Source: Marinomonas polaris DSM 16579
Lineage (GTDB): Bacteria; Pseudomonadota; Gammaproteobacteria; Pseudomonadales; Marinomonadaceae
Length of the DNA: 64,000 nt
Direction: 5' to 3'
Assembly: GCF_900129155.1 (NCBI RefSeq)
Contig: NZ_FQVF01000005.1
Span: 62,001-126,000 of the forward strand
Shown: piece by piece, positions 27,083-37,464 of the stretch
Layout: each line of letters starts with the position of its first letter
Numbering within the stretch: the stretch's first letter is position 1
The notes under the pieces: generated by a model
Told to the model about the DNA's origin: nothing
Seen by the model: the letters and a program-made list of their open reading frames with translations, nothing else
Databases searched by the model: none
Position numbers and translations under genes: made by a program

Positions 27083-27186
27083 GTAGTGTACGAATGGTAT
27101 GAATAACCAAAATACTGAACTTCCACTTGGCTTGATTTGTCTTAGTAGAAATTCAGTGGCTAATAAAAATAAATAGGAGAATACAC

Positions 27187-28647
27187 ATGACAGTATCTGT
27201 ACTTGAATCTAAAAAATGGTCTGGTAAGTTTTTTACGGGTGACTGGGTTGCTGCTTCAAACAAGCAAGACGTTATGGAGCCAGCGACAGGTAAGGTTTTG
27301 AGTGAAGTCGGTATTGCTACAGCAGATGAAGTTTATTTGGCTTGTCAGCGAGCCAATGAAGCGCAAAAAGAATGGTTAAAAGTCCCGCCAAGAGACAAGG
27401 CTACATTGTTTCATAAAGCCGCCGCTTTCATGCAAGAAAACTTTGACGAACTGGCTTTGTATATTGCCCGTGAAACTGGCGGTATTATTCCTAAAGGCCA
27501 GCACGAAGTAAAAGAAGCCATTCTAATTCTGCAATTGGCTGCCAATATGACGTTGGAGCCAAATGGTCTAACGTTGCCTTCTGTCCCCGAAAAAATGTCT
27601 TACGCGACACGTAAGGCTATTGGTGTTGTGGGTGTTATTTCTCCCTTTAACTTTCCGATGATTCTCTCTATTCGATCTATTGCTCCAGCCTTGGCGACAG
27701 GTAATGCGGTAGTCACCAAACCAGATCCACAAACGCCTGTCACTGGCGGTTTTATTCTTGCTCTTGCTTTGGAGGCCGCAGGTTTGCCAAAAGGCGTATT
27801 TCAAGTCTTACCGGGTGCTGTTGAAGCTGGTGAAGCGCTTTGTGCTGCGCCAGAGATCGGTATGGTAGCGTTCACTGGATCTACTGCTGCAGGCCGAAAA
27901 GTGGGTGAAGCCTGTGGTCGTAATTTGAAAAAAGTGTCGCTTGAGTTAGGTGGCAAAAGCTCCTTGATCATTTTGGAAGATGCCGATTTAGATGTGGCTG
28001 CCAGTAACATTGCTTGGGGTGCGTATTTCCACCAAGGACAAATTTGCATGGCGTCTGGTCGTATCCTAGTCCAAGAAAGCATCGCAGAAGCGTTAACGGC
28101 TAAAATCGTCGAAAAAGCGAAGCATTTACCAGTCGGTGATCCAGCTTCTGGACAAGTTGCTTTAGGGCCGCTGATTAATCAGCGTCAGCTTGAAAAAGTT
28201 CACGCTATTGTTCAGGACACCATCGCGGCGGGCGCAAAGTTAGAAGCTGGTGGTTCTCACGAAGGGCCTTTCTATGCGCCAACAGTATTGAGCAATGTGA
28301 AGCCGGGAATGCGTTCTTTTGATGAAGAAATCTTTGGTCCAGTGGTTAATATTGTTACCTTTAAACACGATGACGAAGCTGTGGCTATGGCGAACAACAC
28401 ACAATATGGTTTAGCTGGAGCGGTGATTTCGAACGATCTTTCCCGAGCACAACGTATTGGTGCTCAGTTGCATGTTGGCTTACTGCATATCAATGATCAA
28501 ACCGTCAACGATGAATGCATTAACCCATTTGGTGGTTGCGGCGCATCAGGCAATGGCAGCGCGGTGTGTGGCCCTGCGGATTGGGATCTTTATACTCATT
28601 GGCAATGGGTGACCGTTAAGCAAGCTGCAACGCCTTATCCTTTTTAA
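27187..28647 (+). CDS. Benzaldehyde dehydrogenase (XylC/AreC type)
   Basis: 486 residues, full ALDH. Catalytic Glu253 (LELGGKS) and Cys287 (GQICMASGR); FTGSTAAGRKVGEACGRNL near 229. The C-terminus (HINDQTVNDECINPFGG) follows the benzaldehyde/vanillin dehydrogenase pattern. It oxidises an aromatic aldehyde to the acid with NAD. It has its own sigma-54 promoter and is divergent from the XylR-like activator. With the SDR gene it would turn an aryl alcohol into an aryl acid. Vanillin or coniferyl aldehyde are alternatives to benzaldehyde. Confidence 0.87.
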   Translation: MTVSVLESKKWSGKFFTGDWVAASNKQDVMEPATGKVLSEVGIATADEVYLACQRANEAQKEWLKVPPRDKATLFHKAAAFMQENFDELALYIARETGGIIPKGQHEVKEAILILQLAANMTLEPNGLTLPSVPEKMSYATRKAIGVVGVISPFNFPMILSIRSIAPALATGNAVVTKPDPQTPVTGGFILALALEAAGLPKGVFQVLPGAVEAGEALCAAPEIGMVAFTGSTAAGRKVGEACGRNLKKVSLELGGKSSLIILEDADLDVAASNIAWGAYFHQGQICMASGRILVQESIAEALTAKIVEKAKHLPVGDPASGQVALGPLINQRQLEKVHAIVQDTIAAGAKLEAGGSHEGPFYAPTVLSNVKPGMRSFDEEIFGPVVNIVTFKHDDEAVAMANNTQYGLAGAVISNDLSRAQRIGAQLHVGLLHINDQTVNDECINPFGGCGASGNGSAVCGPADWDLYTHWQWVTVKQAATPYPF

Positions 28648-28675
28648 GGTGTTTGGATAGGTAAATCTTAGAAAT

Positions 28676-28710
28676 AAAAAAGCTCCATGCTGATGGTATG
28701 GAGCTTTTTG
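28676..28710 (+). terminator. Terminator between convergent ALDH and LysR genes
   Basis: AAAAAAGCTCCAT / ATGGAGCTTTTT stem with a 9-base loop. It follows the benzaldehyde dehydrogenase gene and precedes the 3' end of the convergent LysR gene. Confidence 0.85.
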
Positions 28711-28735
28711 TTATTCGCGGTCTCATGGTTATCGG

Positions 28736-29953
28736 TTATTGTGTTTTTAGCTTGTCTATAATCGTTAACTTTAACTCTTCAATGAATGTCTGAATGATGG
28801 TGGATTGTCGTTCGCGATGCAGTGTTATCCCTATGGTGCATTCAGGTTTTGGAAGTGGGATAGGGATTTGCTTTAGGCGAGGGGTGAGTTTGTTGATATT
28901 CCAGTCGTCATAGAATAATAGCGCGATGGCGTCGCTGTGAATAACGAGTTCTTCTGAAGAGGCAAAGGTCAGCATTTCCAGTGCTTGAATGGGCGGTTTG
29001 TTGTCTATGCTATGGAACAGGCTTTCGAAATAATCTCGGATCGGCGTGCCGTGACGCGCCACAATCCAGCGTTCATTGACCAGATCATTGAGTGTCTTCG
29101 CGTCGTTGTGTATCGGATGATCAGCACGAGCGATCAAAGCGTATTGGGCTGGTAATAATGGCAGCTCGATTAGCTCTGGGTGAATCGGGCCTTTTCTCAT
29201 GAGACCCAGAAAACAATCTATTTCACCTTGTCGTAGGGCATTTGCCAGCATGTGATAAGGACCTTGCATCGCTTGTAGGCGAATCCCTGAGTGTTGTTTA
29301 AATATAGAAGCAAATGCAATGGGAACAATATCTTGGCAGGAAAAAGACAACATCCCTACGGACAATCTGCCGGTTAGCTCGTTTGGCAGTGATTGAAGAC
29401 TCTGTTGTAGCGATTGAGCCACAGGTGAAATTCTTAGGAATAACGAAGCCAGTTGTTTAGCTGCAGTTTGTGGAATCAAACCACGGCGAGCTCTTGAGAA
29501 GAGTGGCTGCTGCACCATATTTTCGATTTCTTTTAATGTTTTACTGACTGCTGGTTGTGTCATGCCTAGTGTTTGTGCGGCAACAGACGCACTGCCTACT
29601 TTTACGACGGCTTCAATGATCAGTAGATGTCGCCACTCAACGTAGGTTTTTAATTTTAGTAAGGTAGTGACGTTGCTTTGCAATTGGCGCTCTGTGTCAG
29701 AAATCGCCTGTAGAATGCTGTTGCAAGACGAGATCACCACTTCACCTGCAGACGTTGGTTCAGCTCCACTCCAGCCACGGGTAAAAATATCCACCTGCAA
29801 TGCTTGTTCGGCTTGTGACAGTGCACGCGAGACACTGGATTGACTTAGGTTTAACGACGAGCTTGCTTCTTTTTCGGTACCTTTCTTCATTATTTCCCTG
29901 ATAACACGGCATTGTTTGAGTGTCAGTGGAAAATTTGAATTAGGGTTGCTCAT
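28736..29953 (-). CDS. LysR-family regulator with two tandem HTH domains
   Basis: 405 residues, about 100 longer than a normal LysR protein. Two LysR-type winged-helix units are seen: residues 9-70 (LTLKQCRVIREIMKKGTEKE, SLNLSQSSVSRALSQAEQAL, GAEPTSAGEVV) and 106-167 (EWRHLLIIEAVVKVGSASVA, TLGMTQPAVSKTLKEIE, GLIPQTAAKQL). One ligand domain follows (about 190-400). It is divergent from ligA-ligB across about 200 bp, so it probably controls ring cleavage of protocatechuate or a related acid. The duplication is real sequence; its effect on DNA binding is unknown. Confidence 0.9.
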   Translation of the reverse strand: MSNPNSNFPLTLKQCRVIREIMKKGTEKEASSSLNLSQSSVSRALSQAEQALQVDIFTRGWSGAEPTSAGEVVISSCNSILQAISDTERQLQSNVTTLLKLKTYVEWRHLLIIEAVVKVGSASVAAQTLGMTQPAVSKTLKEIENMVQQPLFSRARRGLIPQTAAKQLASLFLRISPVAQSLQQSLQSLPNELTGRLSVGMLSFSCQDIVPIAFASIFKQHSGIRLQAMQGPYHMLANALRQGEIDCFLGLMRKGPIHPELIELPLLPAQYALIARADHPIHNDAKTLNDLVNERWIVARHGTPIRDYFESLFHSIDNKPPIQALEMLTFASSEELVIHSDAIALLFYDDWNINKLTPRLKQIPIPLPKPECTIGITLHRERQSTIIQTFIEELKLTIIDKLKTQ

Positions 29954-30160
29954 CCTTGGTCTCCTTTTAAAAAGTCATTTCGTGAAGTCGTGGTGAGTAA
30001 AAGTTCGTTATTTATAATTTATGATATAACCAAAATTTAAGCCATATTTTTGATTGTGCATATGTAAGGTTGGTTTTTTCTGTGTACCTTTAATTGAATA
30101 AGTTCTACTTAGTTAATTCCTCTTTAGTGAGGATAAGAAACGAGCGAAGGTAAGACGCGA

Positions 30161-31422
<1,262 letters not shown>

Positions 31423-31428
31423 ATCACA

Positions 31429-32142
31429 ATGAATGTGCGTATAACTAGACCCAAATTAGTTTGTTTAGCTGGTTTGCTATGTGATCAACGAATGTGGCAG
31501 AAGGTCGCAGCTCAATTAGAGAATGATGCCGACGTTGAAATTATTAGTTTTGCAGGGTTTGATGATCTGACCGGCATGGCTCGGTCTGTGTTATCCAGTA
31601 TTGAAGGTGACTTTGCCTTGGCGGGTCATTCCATGGGAGGACGAGTAGCACTGGAAATATATCGTCTTGCACCGCAGCGGGTAACGCGTCTAGCGCTTTT
31701 AAATACAGGTGTTCATCCCAAGTCAGACAAAGAAATACCGGGGCGTATGCGCTTGATTGAAGCCGCGAAAACGAGTGGCATTTCAGTGTTAGCAACAGAA
31801 TGGCTAATCCCCATGATGTCCCCTAAAGGATTAAATAACGCAAATTTGATGGCCGATTTAACAAAAATGGTCGAGTCTTATTCGGTTGAAGATTTTGAAA
31901 AACAGATTCATGCATTGATAAATCGCCCCAATGCTGAAGCGCTTCTTTCACAAATATCGGTGCCCACTTTACTGCTTTCCGGCTTGCAAGATAGCTGGAG
32001 CCCTGTGGTTCAGCATCAGGCGATCCAACAACAAATTAGTGGTAGTGAACTTGTCGTGATCGACGACGCTGGGCACATGGCACCGGCGGAAGATCCAGAA
32101 AATGTCGCAGCGGCACTGCACTCATGGTTAAAGAAAAAGTAG
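31429..32142 (+). CDS. Alpha/beta hydrolase
   Basis: 237 residues, no signal peptide. Nucleophile elbow GHSMGG with Ser68, acid Asp in LLSGLQDSWSP near 187 and His in DDAGHMAPAED near 215. It lies 6 bp after ligB and 6 bp before the NTF2-like gene, so it belongs to the ligAB operon. It could release an aromatic acid from an ester before ring cleavage or act on a ring-opened product; the sequence does not decide. Confidence 0.85.
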   Translation: MNVRITRPKLVCLAGLLCDQRMWQKVAAQLENDADVEIISFAGFDDLTGMARSVLSSIEGDFALAGHSMGGRVALEIYRLAPQRVTRLALLNTGVHPKSDKEIPGRMRLIEAAKTSGISVLATEWLIPMMSPKGLNNANLMADLTKMVESYSVEDFEKQIHALINRPNAEALLSQISVPTLLLSGLQDSWSPVVQHQAIQQQISGSELVVIDDAGHMAPAEDPENVAAALHSWLKKK

Positions 32143-32148
32143 GGGATT

Positions 32149-32613
32149 ATGAGCAATCAAACGATCGAAAATATGCTGATTGAGTGGCAGTGCCAAAAGC
32201 TGGTAACTCGTTCGATTAATTTGCTAGATCAAGGGCGTTGGCAAGAATTGGCAAATTGCTATGCCGAAGATGGCGAACTGTATCGCCCGAGTGCACCGAC
32301 CGTAAAAATTGAAGGACGCGACGCGATTCTTGAGTCTTTTACCTCGCGTCCAGCGAAGGAAACCTGCCATGCACTAACGAACATAGAAGCCAATATTATT
32401 AATGAAGGTCTTGTCGTCGTAACATCGAGAGTGGTGCTTTTTGCCGCGAATAAAAAAGCCGAAGGTATTGAAAGCATGGTGCAAGCGAATGCAGACATTT
32501 TTATTGGTCGTTTCATAGATGAAATTACAAGTGTAAGTGGTGAGTGGTTAATAGCCAAAAGACAGGGTTCGATTGAACTGCACTACAAAGGAACTTCAGA
32601 CAAAACAGGGTAG
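32149..32613 (+). CDS. NTF2-like/SnoaL-type protein
   Basis: 154 residues with the cone-like NTF2 fold pattern: LVTRSINLLDQGRWQELANC near 18, YAEDGELYRPSAPTVKIEGR near 38 and SGEWLIAKRQGSIELHYKG at the end. This fold includes ring-hydroxylating dioxygenase beta subunits and small isomerases or hydratases. No alpha subunit is nearby, so an isomerase or stabilising role in the aromatic pathway is more likely. Last gene before a 198-bp gap to the TRAP genes. Confidence 0.7.
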   Translation: MSNQTIENMLIEWQCQKLVTRSINLLDQGRWQELANCYAEDGELYRPSAPTVKIEGRDAILESFTSRPAKETCHALTNIEANIINEGLVVVTSRVVLFAANKKAEGIESMVQANADIFIGRFIDEITSVSGEWLIAKRQGSIELHYKGTSDKTG

Positions 32614-32645
32614 CTGTTAAAGAGTAACTGTTAAATAGCAAAAGG

Positions 32646-32675
32646 AGTCGCAGGGGAAAGAGTCGCGAGGGAAAG
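32646..32675. repeat. Imperfect 15-bp tandem repeat
   Basis: AGTCGCAGGGGAAAG and AGTCGCGAGGGAAAG, followed by a third AGTCG. It lies between the NTF2-like gene and dctP. No clear terminator is seen in this 198-bp gap. Confidence 0.6.
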
Positions 32676-32811
32676 AGTCGTTTGAAGACTTGGTAAATTA
32701 TTAAGAGTAGAGTTTCTATTTAAAAAGGACGGTCCGTTGATTCGGTCAGTCTCATAACAAAAATAACAAAGCCTTCAAGTAAGGCACTAAAGCAACATTG
32801 GGAGAACAGAG

Positions 32812-33792
32812 ATGAAATTAAATAAATTCATTATTGCTACTTCAGCGGCCATTGCATTATCCACTCAAGTTTTTGCAGAGGAATTGAAGTTCGCCAGCTT
32901 CACTCCGCCGTTTCACACAATTAATGCATCGGTGATTGAAAAGTTAAATGCTGATCTGTCGGCGGCCACAAATGGTTCTCTTACTGTTCGCGGATATCAT
33001 GGCGGCGAGCTGGGCGCTGGGCCTGCCGAGCAATATGTGCGTGTTTTGCAAGGTGCAGCGGATATGTCTTGGGGCTTACCGGGTTATACCTCGTCACAGT
33101 TTGGTAAAACAATGATAGCTGAATTACCTGGTGCGATTCCTGAAGATATGCCTGGTTACGAAGCACTATGGCGTGCGTATGATAAGCATTTGAGTAGTGA
33201 GTTTCCGGGGACTAAACCATTAGCATTGTGGACCTCTGAGCCTAATATTTTCATCATGCGTAATAAAGTGATTCGCACACCAGCAGATTTGGCGGGGCTT
33301 AAAATTCGTGTTGCTGGTGCAACTGCCGCAAAAGTCGCGAGCGCCTTAGGTGCAACCCCTGTGCAAATGCCAGCTAGTCAGATCTATAATGCCATGCAAA
33401 CCGGCCTTATTGATGGTGTTATTACAGGAGCATCAACACTAAAAGACTTCAAACTTGACGAAGTGGCTGATTCTCTCACTCTGGGCGCGCCATTAGGTCG
33501 TCTTGTCTTTTATACGGTACTTAACCGCAGAGTTTATGATGGATTAAGTGCGAGTGAAAAGGCTGCCGTTGACGCAGCAAGTGGTGCTGGGCTGTCTAAA
33601 AGTGCGGAAGATGCTTGGCTAAAAACGGCTACTGAAGCGCTTGAAGTGGCTCGGGCCGATAGTGCAAATACCATAACTAACCTAACCGATGATGAAAGAG
33701 CGGCGTTTACCAAAGCTGTTTCTGGTGTGGTTCAGTCTTATGTAAAAAGCGTAAATGGCGCAGCGACACTTGCGGCAATGGAAGGCAAGTAA
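32812..33792 (+). CDS. dctP: TRAP transporter solute-binding protein (DctP)
   Basis: 326 residues; signal peptide ends STQVFAEE. DctP features: LSAATNGSLTVRGYHGGELG near 48, RVLQGAADMSWGLPGYTS near 75, LAGLKIRVAGATAAKVASAL near 161 and the conserved binding Arg there. TRAP systems import carboxylates with sodium. In line with ligAB it may bring in an aromatic acid, but the 198-bp gap leaves open a separate unit. RBS GGGAGA precedes the ATG. Confidence 0.9.
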   Translation: MKLNKFIIATSAAIALSTQVFAEELKFASFTPPFHTINASVIEKLNADLSAATNGSLTVRGYHGGELGAGPAEQYVRVLQGAADMSWGLPGYTSSQFGKTMIAELPGAIPEDMPGYEALWRAYDKHLSSEFPGTKPLALWTSEPNIFIMRNKVIRTPADLAGLKIRVAGATAAKVASALGATPVQMPASQIYNAMQTGLIDGVITGASTLKDFKLDEVADSLTLGAPLGRLVFYTVLNRRVYDGLSASEKAAVDAASGAGLSKSAEDAWLKTATEALEVARADSANTITNLTDDERAAFTKAVSGVVQSYVKSVNGAATLAAMEGK

Positions 33793-33795
33793 TCC

Positions 33796-34317
33796 ATGCT
33801 TGCTATCATTCGTAAACTGGCGGATGGGATTATTTCCCTATCCGCCGCCTTGGGCGCCTTAGGTCTAATTTTTGAGGTGATCATTATTCTCGCGGATGTC
33901 ATTGGTCGTGCGATGGGATCACCACTTTATGGATCGCAGGACATAGTTACTATGACCATGGTTATTCTACTCTTTGGCGCAATGGCACTGTGTGACCGTC
34001 AGGGTGGTCACATCTCGGTTGATCTTTTCGAACGAAACTATCCAGTGGTACTTAACCGCTTAATCGATGTTTTTTCCGCGTTACTGGGCACTGTCATCTT
34101 TGTGGGCATTGCTTACTCAGTAAATGAAAGCGCTAAGATTTCAACTATGTTGAACCTTTCGACCAATCTTTTACTTATACCGAAGGCGTGGTTCCAAAAT
34201 GGACTTTCTGTCTTTGCTTTGATCACAGCGGCTGGAATGGCATTACGTGCTGTTGAATTAACCTTGTCAGGTCGTGACATTCGTAAAGTAGACACGGACA
34301 AAGGAGACGCTGCATGA
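33796..34317 (+). CDS. dctQ: TRAP transporter small membrane subunit (DctQ)
   Basis: 173 residues with four hydrophobic segments and the DctQ core GSPLYGSQDIVTMTMVILLF near 38, LCDRQGGHISVDLFE near 63. It pairs with DctM in the inner membrane. Its start is 3 bp after the dctP stop and its end overlaps dctM by 4 bp. Confidence 0.88.
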   Translation: MLAIIRKLADGIISLSAALGALGLIFEVIIILADVIGRAMGSPLYGSQDIVTMTMVILLFGAMALCDRQGGHISVDLFERNYPVVLNRLIDVFSALLGTVIFVGIAYSVNESAKISTMLNLSTNLLLIPKAWFQNGLSVFALITAAGMALRAVELTLSGRDIRKVDTDKGDAA

Positions 34318-35618
34318 GCGCATCAATGATTGGTTTTGTTGGCATCTTGATCATGTTTGGTCTGTTGGTGCTGCGTATTCCAGTGGCGTTTGCCATGTTT
34401 TCTGTGGGATTTGTGGGTATTACGGTACTTGATAGCAGCCGATCCGCATTCAGTTTACTGGCATCGGAAACCTTCACGTTAGCCTCCTCACCTGAATTGG
34501 TTGTTATCCCGCTGTTTATTCTGATGGGAAATGTCGCCTCCATCACAGGAATGAGTCAGAAACTATACGACGCCGCTTATGCCATTATAGGCCAGTTACG
34601 TGGCGGATTGGCTTCGGCTACGGTGATTGGTTGTGGTGGTTTTGCGGCGCTATCTGGTTCGTCAGTTGCATCAGCATTGACCATGGGTAAAGTCGCATTG
34701 GGGCAGATGGATCGTTTCAATTACGACAAAAGGCTATCTACTGGCGTGGTTGCCGCAGGTGGCACACTGGGGATTCTCATTCCACCGTCGACGGGATTTG
34801 TTATTTACGCGATTCTCACCGAGCAAAGTATCGGGCGATTGTTTTTAGCCGGTGTTCTGCCTGGCATTATGTTGCTGCTGTTGTTCATTTTAGTGATCAC
34901 AGTTATTTGTTGGTTTCGTCCAGAGTTCGGTCCTGCTGGGCCTGCGACAAGCTGGCGTAACAAAGGCAAAGCTTTGTTAGGTGCTGGGCCGATTGTGGCT
35001 GTGATACTTCTGACGATTGGTGGCATTTATGGTGGATTATTTTCACCTGTTGAGGCCGCTGCCGTTGGCGCAGGAGTTGTGATCTTAGTCGGATTTGTAA
35101 CGCGGTCCTTATCATTAAAAGCCCTTTGGCATGCGTCTAGGGACGCGGTTGTTACCACGGCGACAGTGATGTTAATTTTGATTGCAGCTCACCTGATCAA
35201 CCCATTTATGGCGCTTAGTCATATTCCTTCGGCGGTAGGGGAATTGTTGTCTGGATTGGGATTGGGAGTAACGGGAACGCTTATTCTTATCCTTGCAATC
35301 TATCTTGTGCTGGGCTGCTTTTTGGAAGGCTTCGCCATGCTGGTTCTGACCTTGCCGATTTTCTTTCCAATTATTGTGTCACTAGGGATAGATCCGATTT
35401 GGTTTGGTGTGCTGACGGTTCTGACTCTTGAAATGGGCTTAATTTCTCCTCCTGTTGGTATTAATGTCTTCATCGTAAAATCAGTTGCGCCAAACGTGGA
35501 GTTAGGCGACATCTTCCGAGGAGTGCTGCCTTTCTGGTTGATGATGATTTTGGCGGTGGCTTTGTTGATTATCTTCCCGCAGATTGTACTGTTACTTCCT
35601 AATACCATGTTCGGCTGA
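34314..35618 (+). CDS. dctM: TRAP transporter large membrane subunit (DctM)
   Basis: 434 residues, about 12 hydrophobic segments. DctM motifs: VIPLFILMGNVASITGMSQK near 62, GLASATVIGCGGFAALSGSS near 97 and GTLGILIPPSTGFVIYAILT near 149. It forms the sodium-coupled pore. It ends the TRAP operon and is followed by a terminator. Confidence 0.92.
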   Translation: MSASMIGFVGILIMFGLLVLRIPVAFAMFSVGFVGITVLDSSRSAFSLLASETFTLASSPELVVIPLFILMGNVASITGMSQKLYDAAYAIIGQLRGGLASATVIGCGGFAALSGSSVASALTMGKVALGQMDRFNYDKRLSTGVVAAGGTLGILIPPSTGFVIYAILTEQSIGRLFLAGVLPGIMLLLLFILVITVICWFRPEFGPAGPATSWRNKGKALLGAGPIVAVILLTIGGIYGGLFSPVEAAAVGAGVVILVGFVTRSLSLKALWHASRDAVVTTATVMLILIAAHLINPFMALSHIPSAVGELLSGLGLGVTGTLILILAIYLVLGCFLEGFAMLVLTLPIFFPIIVSLGIDPIWFGVLTVLTLEMGLISPPVGINVFIVKSVAPNVELGDIFRGVLPFWLMMILAVALLIIFPQIVLLLPNTMFG

Positions 35619-35660
35619 TTTAAGTGCTTTGTAGTCGAAAGGGTAATTAGTCTAGATGAT

Positions 35661-35710
35661 AAAAGCCCCATGTTGATTTCCAATAGCTGGAAAAACAACA
35701 TGGGGCTTTT
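35661..35710. terminator. Terminator after ligAB-associated TRAP operon
   Basis: AAAAGCCCCATGTTG / CAACATGGGGCTTTT, a perfect 15-bp stem. It lies between convergent dctM and the DsbA-family gene and can work both ways. Confidence 0.85.
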
Positions 35711-35767
35711 CGGTTTTTATAATCCGTTAAATGTTTGCGTGAATAGTTGGAGTGAAGTGACAGTGAA

Positions 35768-36433
35768 TTAAACTAGTTGTTCCGCTTTTTGTTTCTTTAG
35801 TACCTCTTCAATCGCGCTTTTGAAGACTTCTGCTGGCTGTCCGCCTGAGATAGCGTAGGCGTTGTTGATGATGACAGTAGGAACAGAAGTGATGCCATTT
35901 TGTTGCCAAACTTGTTCTTGCTGGCGGACTTCATCGGCAAAGTGGTTATTTTCCAAAATGCCTTTAGCTGCGGCTGGGTCAAGATTAACGCTGGCAGCAA
36001 GATTGGCGAGCGTTTGGTAATCGCTTATATCTTGATTATGGGTGAAGTGAGCTTTAAATAGTGCCATTTTTAGCTCAGCTTGTTTGCCTTCTAACTGCGC
36101 CCAATGCAACAAACGATGGGCATCGAACGAATTTCGCATACGGCTTTCTGGTGTGAAGTTAAAATCGAAATCGACTTCTTTGCCACGAGCTTGAATCATG
36201 ACTCTGTTTTGGTCTGATTGCTCTTTGTTGATGCCGTACTTTTCTGTGATGTGCTCGTTTAGGTTTTGGCCTTCTGCTGGCATTTTCGGATTAAGCTCGA
36301 AAGGCTGAAATGATAATTGCGTATCAACTTTGTCGCTCAGTTGTTCTAGGGCTTTGTTGAGGTTACCTAAACCGACCACGCACCAAGGGCACATAACATC
36401 GGAAATGAATTGAATGTCTAAAGAGTCTTTCAT
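35768..36433 (-). CDS. DsbA-family oxidoreductase (FrnE-like)
   Basis: 221 residues, no signal peptide, so cytosolic. Active-site Cys15-Pro-Trp-Cys18 in SDVMCPWCVVG, then SFQPFELNPKMPAEGQNLNE near 41 and the cis-Pro region NGITSVPTVIINNAYAISGG near 180. FrnE-like proteins are thiol oxidoreductases or isomerases linked to oxidative stress; 2-hydroxychromene-2-carboxylate isomerases share the fold. It stands alone on the minus strand and shows no link to the flanking catabolic operons. Confidence 0.85.
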   Translation of the reverse strand: MKDSLDIQFISDVMCPWCVVGLGNLNKALEQLSDKVDTQLSFQPFELNPKMPAEGQNLNEHITEKYGINKEQSDQNRVMIQARGKEVDFDFNFTPESRMRNSFDAHRLLHWAQLEGKQAELKMALFKAHFTHNQDISDYQTLANLAASVNLDPAAAKGILENNHFADEVRQQEQVWQQNGITSVPTVIINNAYAISGGQPAEVFKSAIEEVLKKQKAEQLV

Positions 36434-36579
36434 GGTTAATGGTCTCGGTGTTTAATTATTAACCTATTGTTATGGGTGGTGTGGGAAATTAAAAGTACTA
36501 GATCGCAGAAAACCTGATAGATACTTTTTGTTTGCAGAATCTAGGCGATTTGTAAGAAATTGGAAGGGGAGTCTAAGTT

Positions 36580-36608
36580 GAGCGGTTCAGATAATGGCTG
36601 AACCGCTC
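36580..36608 (-). terminator. Hairpin downstream of SDR sugar dehydrogenase
   Basis: GAGCGGTTCAG / CTGAACCGCTC, 11-bp stem with a 7-base loop, 13 bp past the SDR stop. The tail on the minus strand is not T-rich, so termination strength is unsure. Confidence 0.5.
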
Positions 36609-36620
36609 TGTTTGATAGTG

Positions 36621-37385
36621 CTAGACAATGCCAGCATCCACAATGAAGTTTTGTCCAGCGCAAGCGCGACTATCTTGTGAGGCAAGGAATAGGGCCATTG
36701 CCACAATATCGTCTGGTTCAATACGGAATTTAAGAGATTGAACGTCGATAAACTCTTGGTCCAATTCTGGTGTTAGCCATAGGGCTTTTTGTCGTTCGGT
36801 GACAACCGCTCCTGGTACAATAGAGTTGACTCGAATACCGCGAGGGCCAAGCTCTCGCGCCATGGTTCGTGTCATGGTGTGAATCGCACCTTTTGATGTA
36901 GTGTAACCCACCATACCAGCACGGCCACGCATCCAACTGATCGATCCCATATTGATAATGCTTGCGCCTTCTTTCATCCATTTAGCAGCGGCTTGCATTC
37001 CAAAGAAATGCGGACGCATGTTGATGTTTAGGCAATTATCCCAGTATTCCGGTGTGACGTCTTCGATCTTATGGCGATCGTCTTTGCCCGCGTTGTTGAT
37101 TAATACGTCTAAGCGGCCAAGTTCTTGTGCAGCATCGTCGATGGCGGATTGCAACGCGTCAATATCACGGACGTCGACTTTTCTAAACCAAGGCGTCACC
37201 TTAAATTCGTCAGTCAGTTTTTGATTCAACGCAGCAGCGCTAGTGTCATCAATGTCGATGTAAGCAACGCGTGCGCCTTGCTTCATAAAGTGATGAACAA
37301 AATATTCTCCAATCCCTGAGCCACCGCCAGTGATAAAAACGACTTTGTCTTTTAAGGATGGGTATTGGTTGGTTAATGTCGGCAT
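36621..37385 (-). CDS. SDR sugar 1-dehydrogenase (Caulobacter XylB-like)
   Basis: 254 residues. TGGGSGIG at 19-26, NNAGKDDRHKIEDVTPEYWD at 97-116, catalytic Ser148/150 in MGSISWMRGR and Tyr161-x-x-x-Lys165. NNAG-DDRHK-DVT-YWD is close to Caulobacter D-xylose 1-dehydrogenase as I recall it. Such SDRs oxidise an aldose to the lactone with NAD. It lies downstream of the ALDH gene and would start the pathway that the dehydratase and aldolase continue. The sugar is not fixed by sequence: pentose, galactose, fucose or sulfoquinovose are all possible. Confidence 0.8.
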   Translation of the reverse strand: MPTLTNQYPSLKDKVVFITGGGSGIGEYFVHHFMKQGARVAYIDIDDTSAAALNQKLTDEFKVTPWFRKVDVRDIDALQSAIDDAAQELGRLDVLINNAGKDDRHKIEDVTPEYWDNCLNINMRPHFFGMQAAAKWMKEGASIINMGSISWMRGRAGMVGYTTSKGAIHTMTRTMARELGPRGIRVNSIVPGAVVTERQKALWLTPELDQEFIDVQSLKFRIEPDDIVAMALFLASQDSRACAGQNFIVDAGIV

Positions 37386-37411
37386 TTATTATTCTCCGGT
37401 CGACAAAAGAT

Positions 37412-37441
37412 AGGTATGCCCATGTCTGAATGGGCATACCT
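37412..37441 (-). terminator. Intercistronic hairpin between ALDH and SDR genes
   Basis: AGGTATGCCCAT / ATGGGCATACCT, a perfect 12-bp stem with a 6-base loop in the 79-bp gap between ALDH stop and SDR start. The tail ATCTTTT is weak, so partial termination or mRNA protection is more likely than a full stop. Confidence 0.6.
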
Positions 37442-37464
37442 TGCATAGGTTTTTGAGTTATCCG

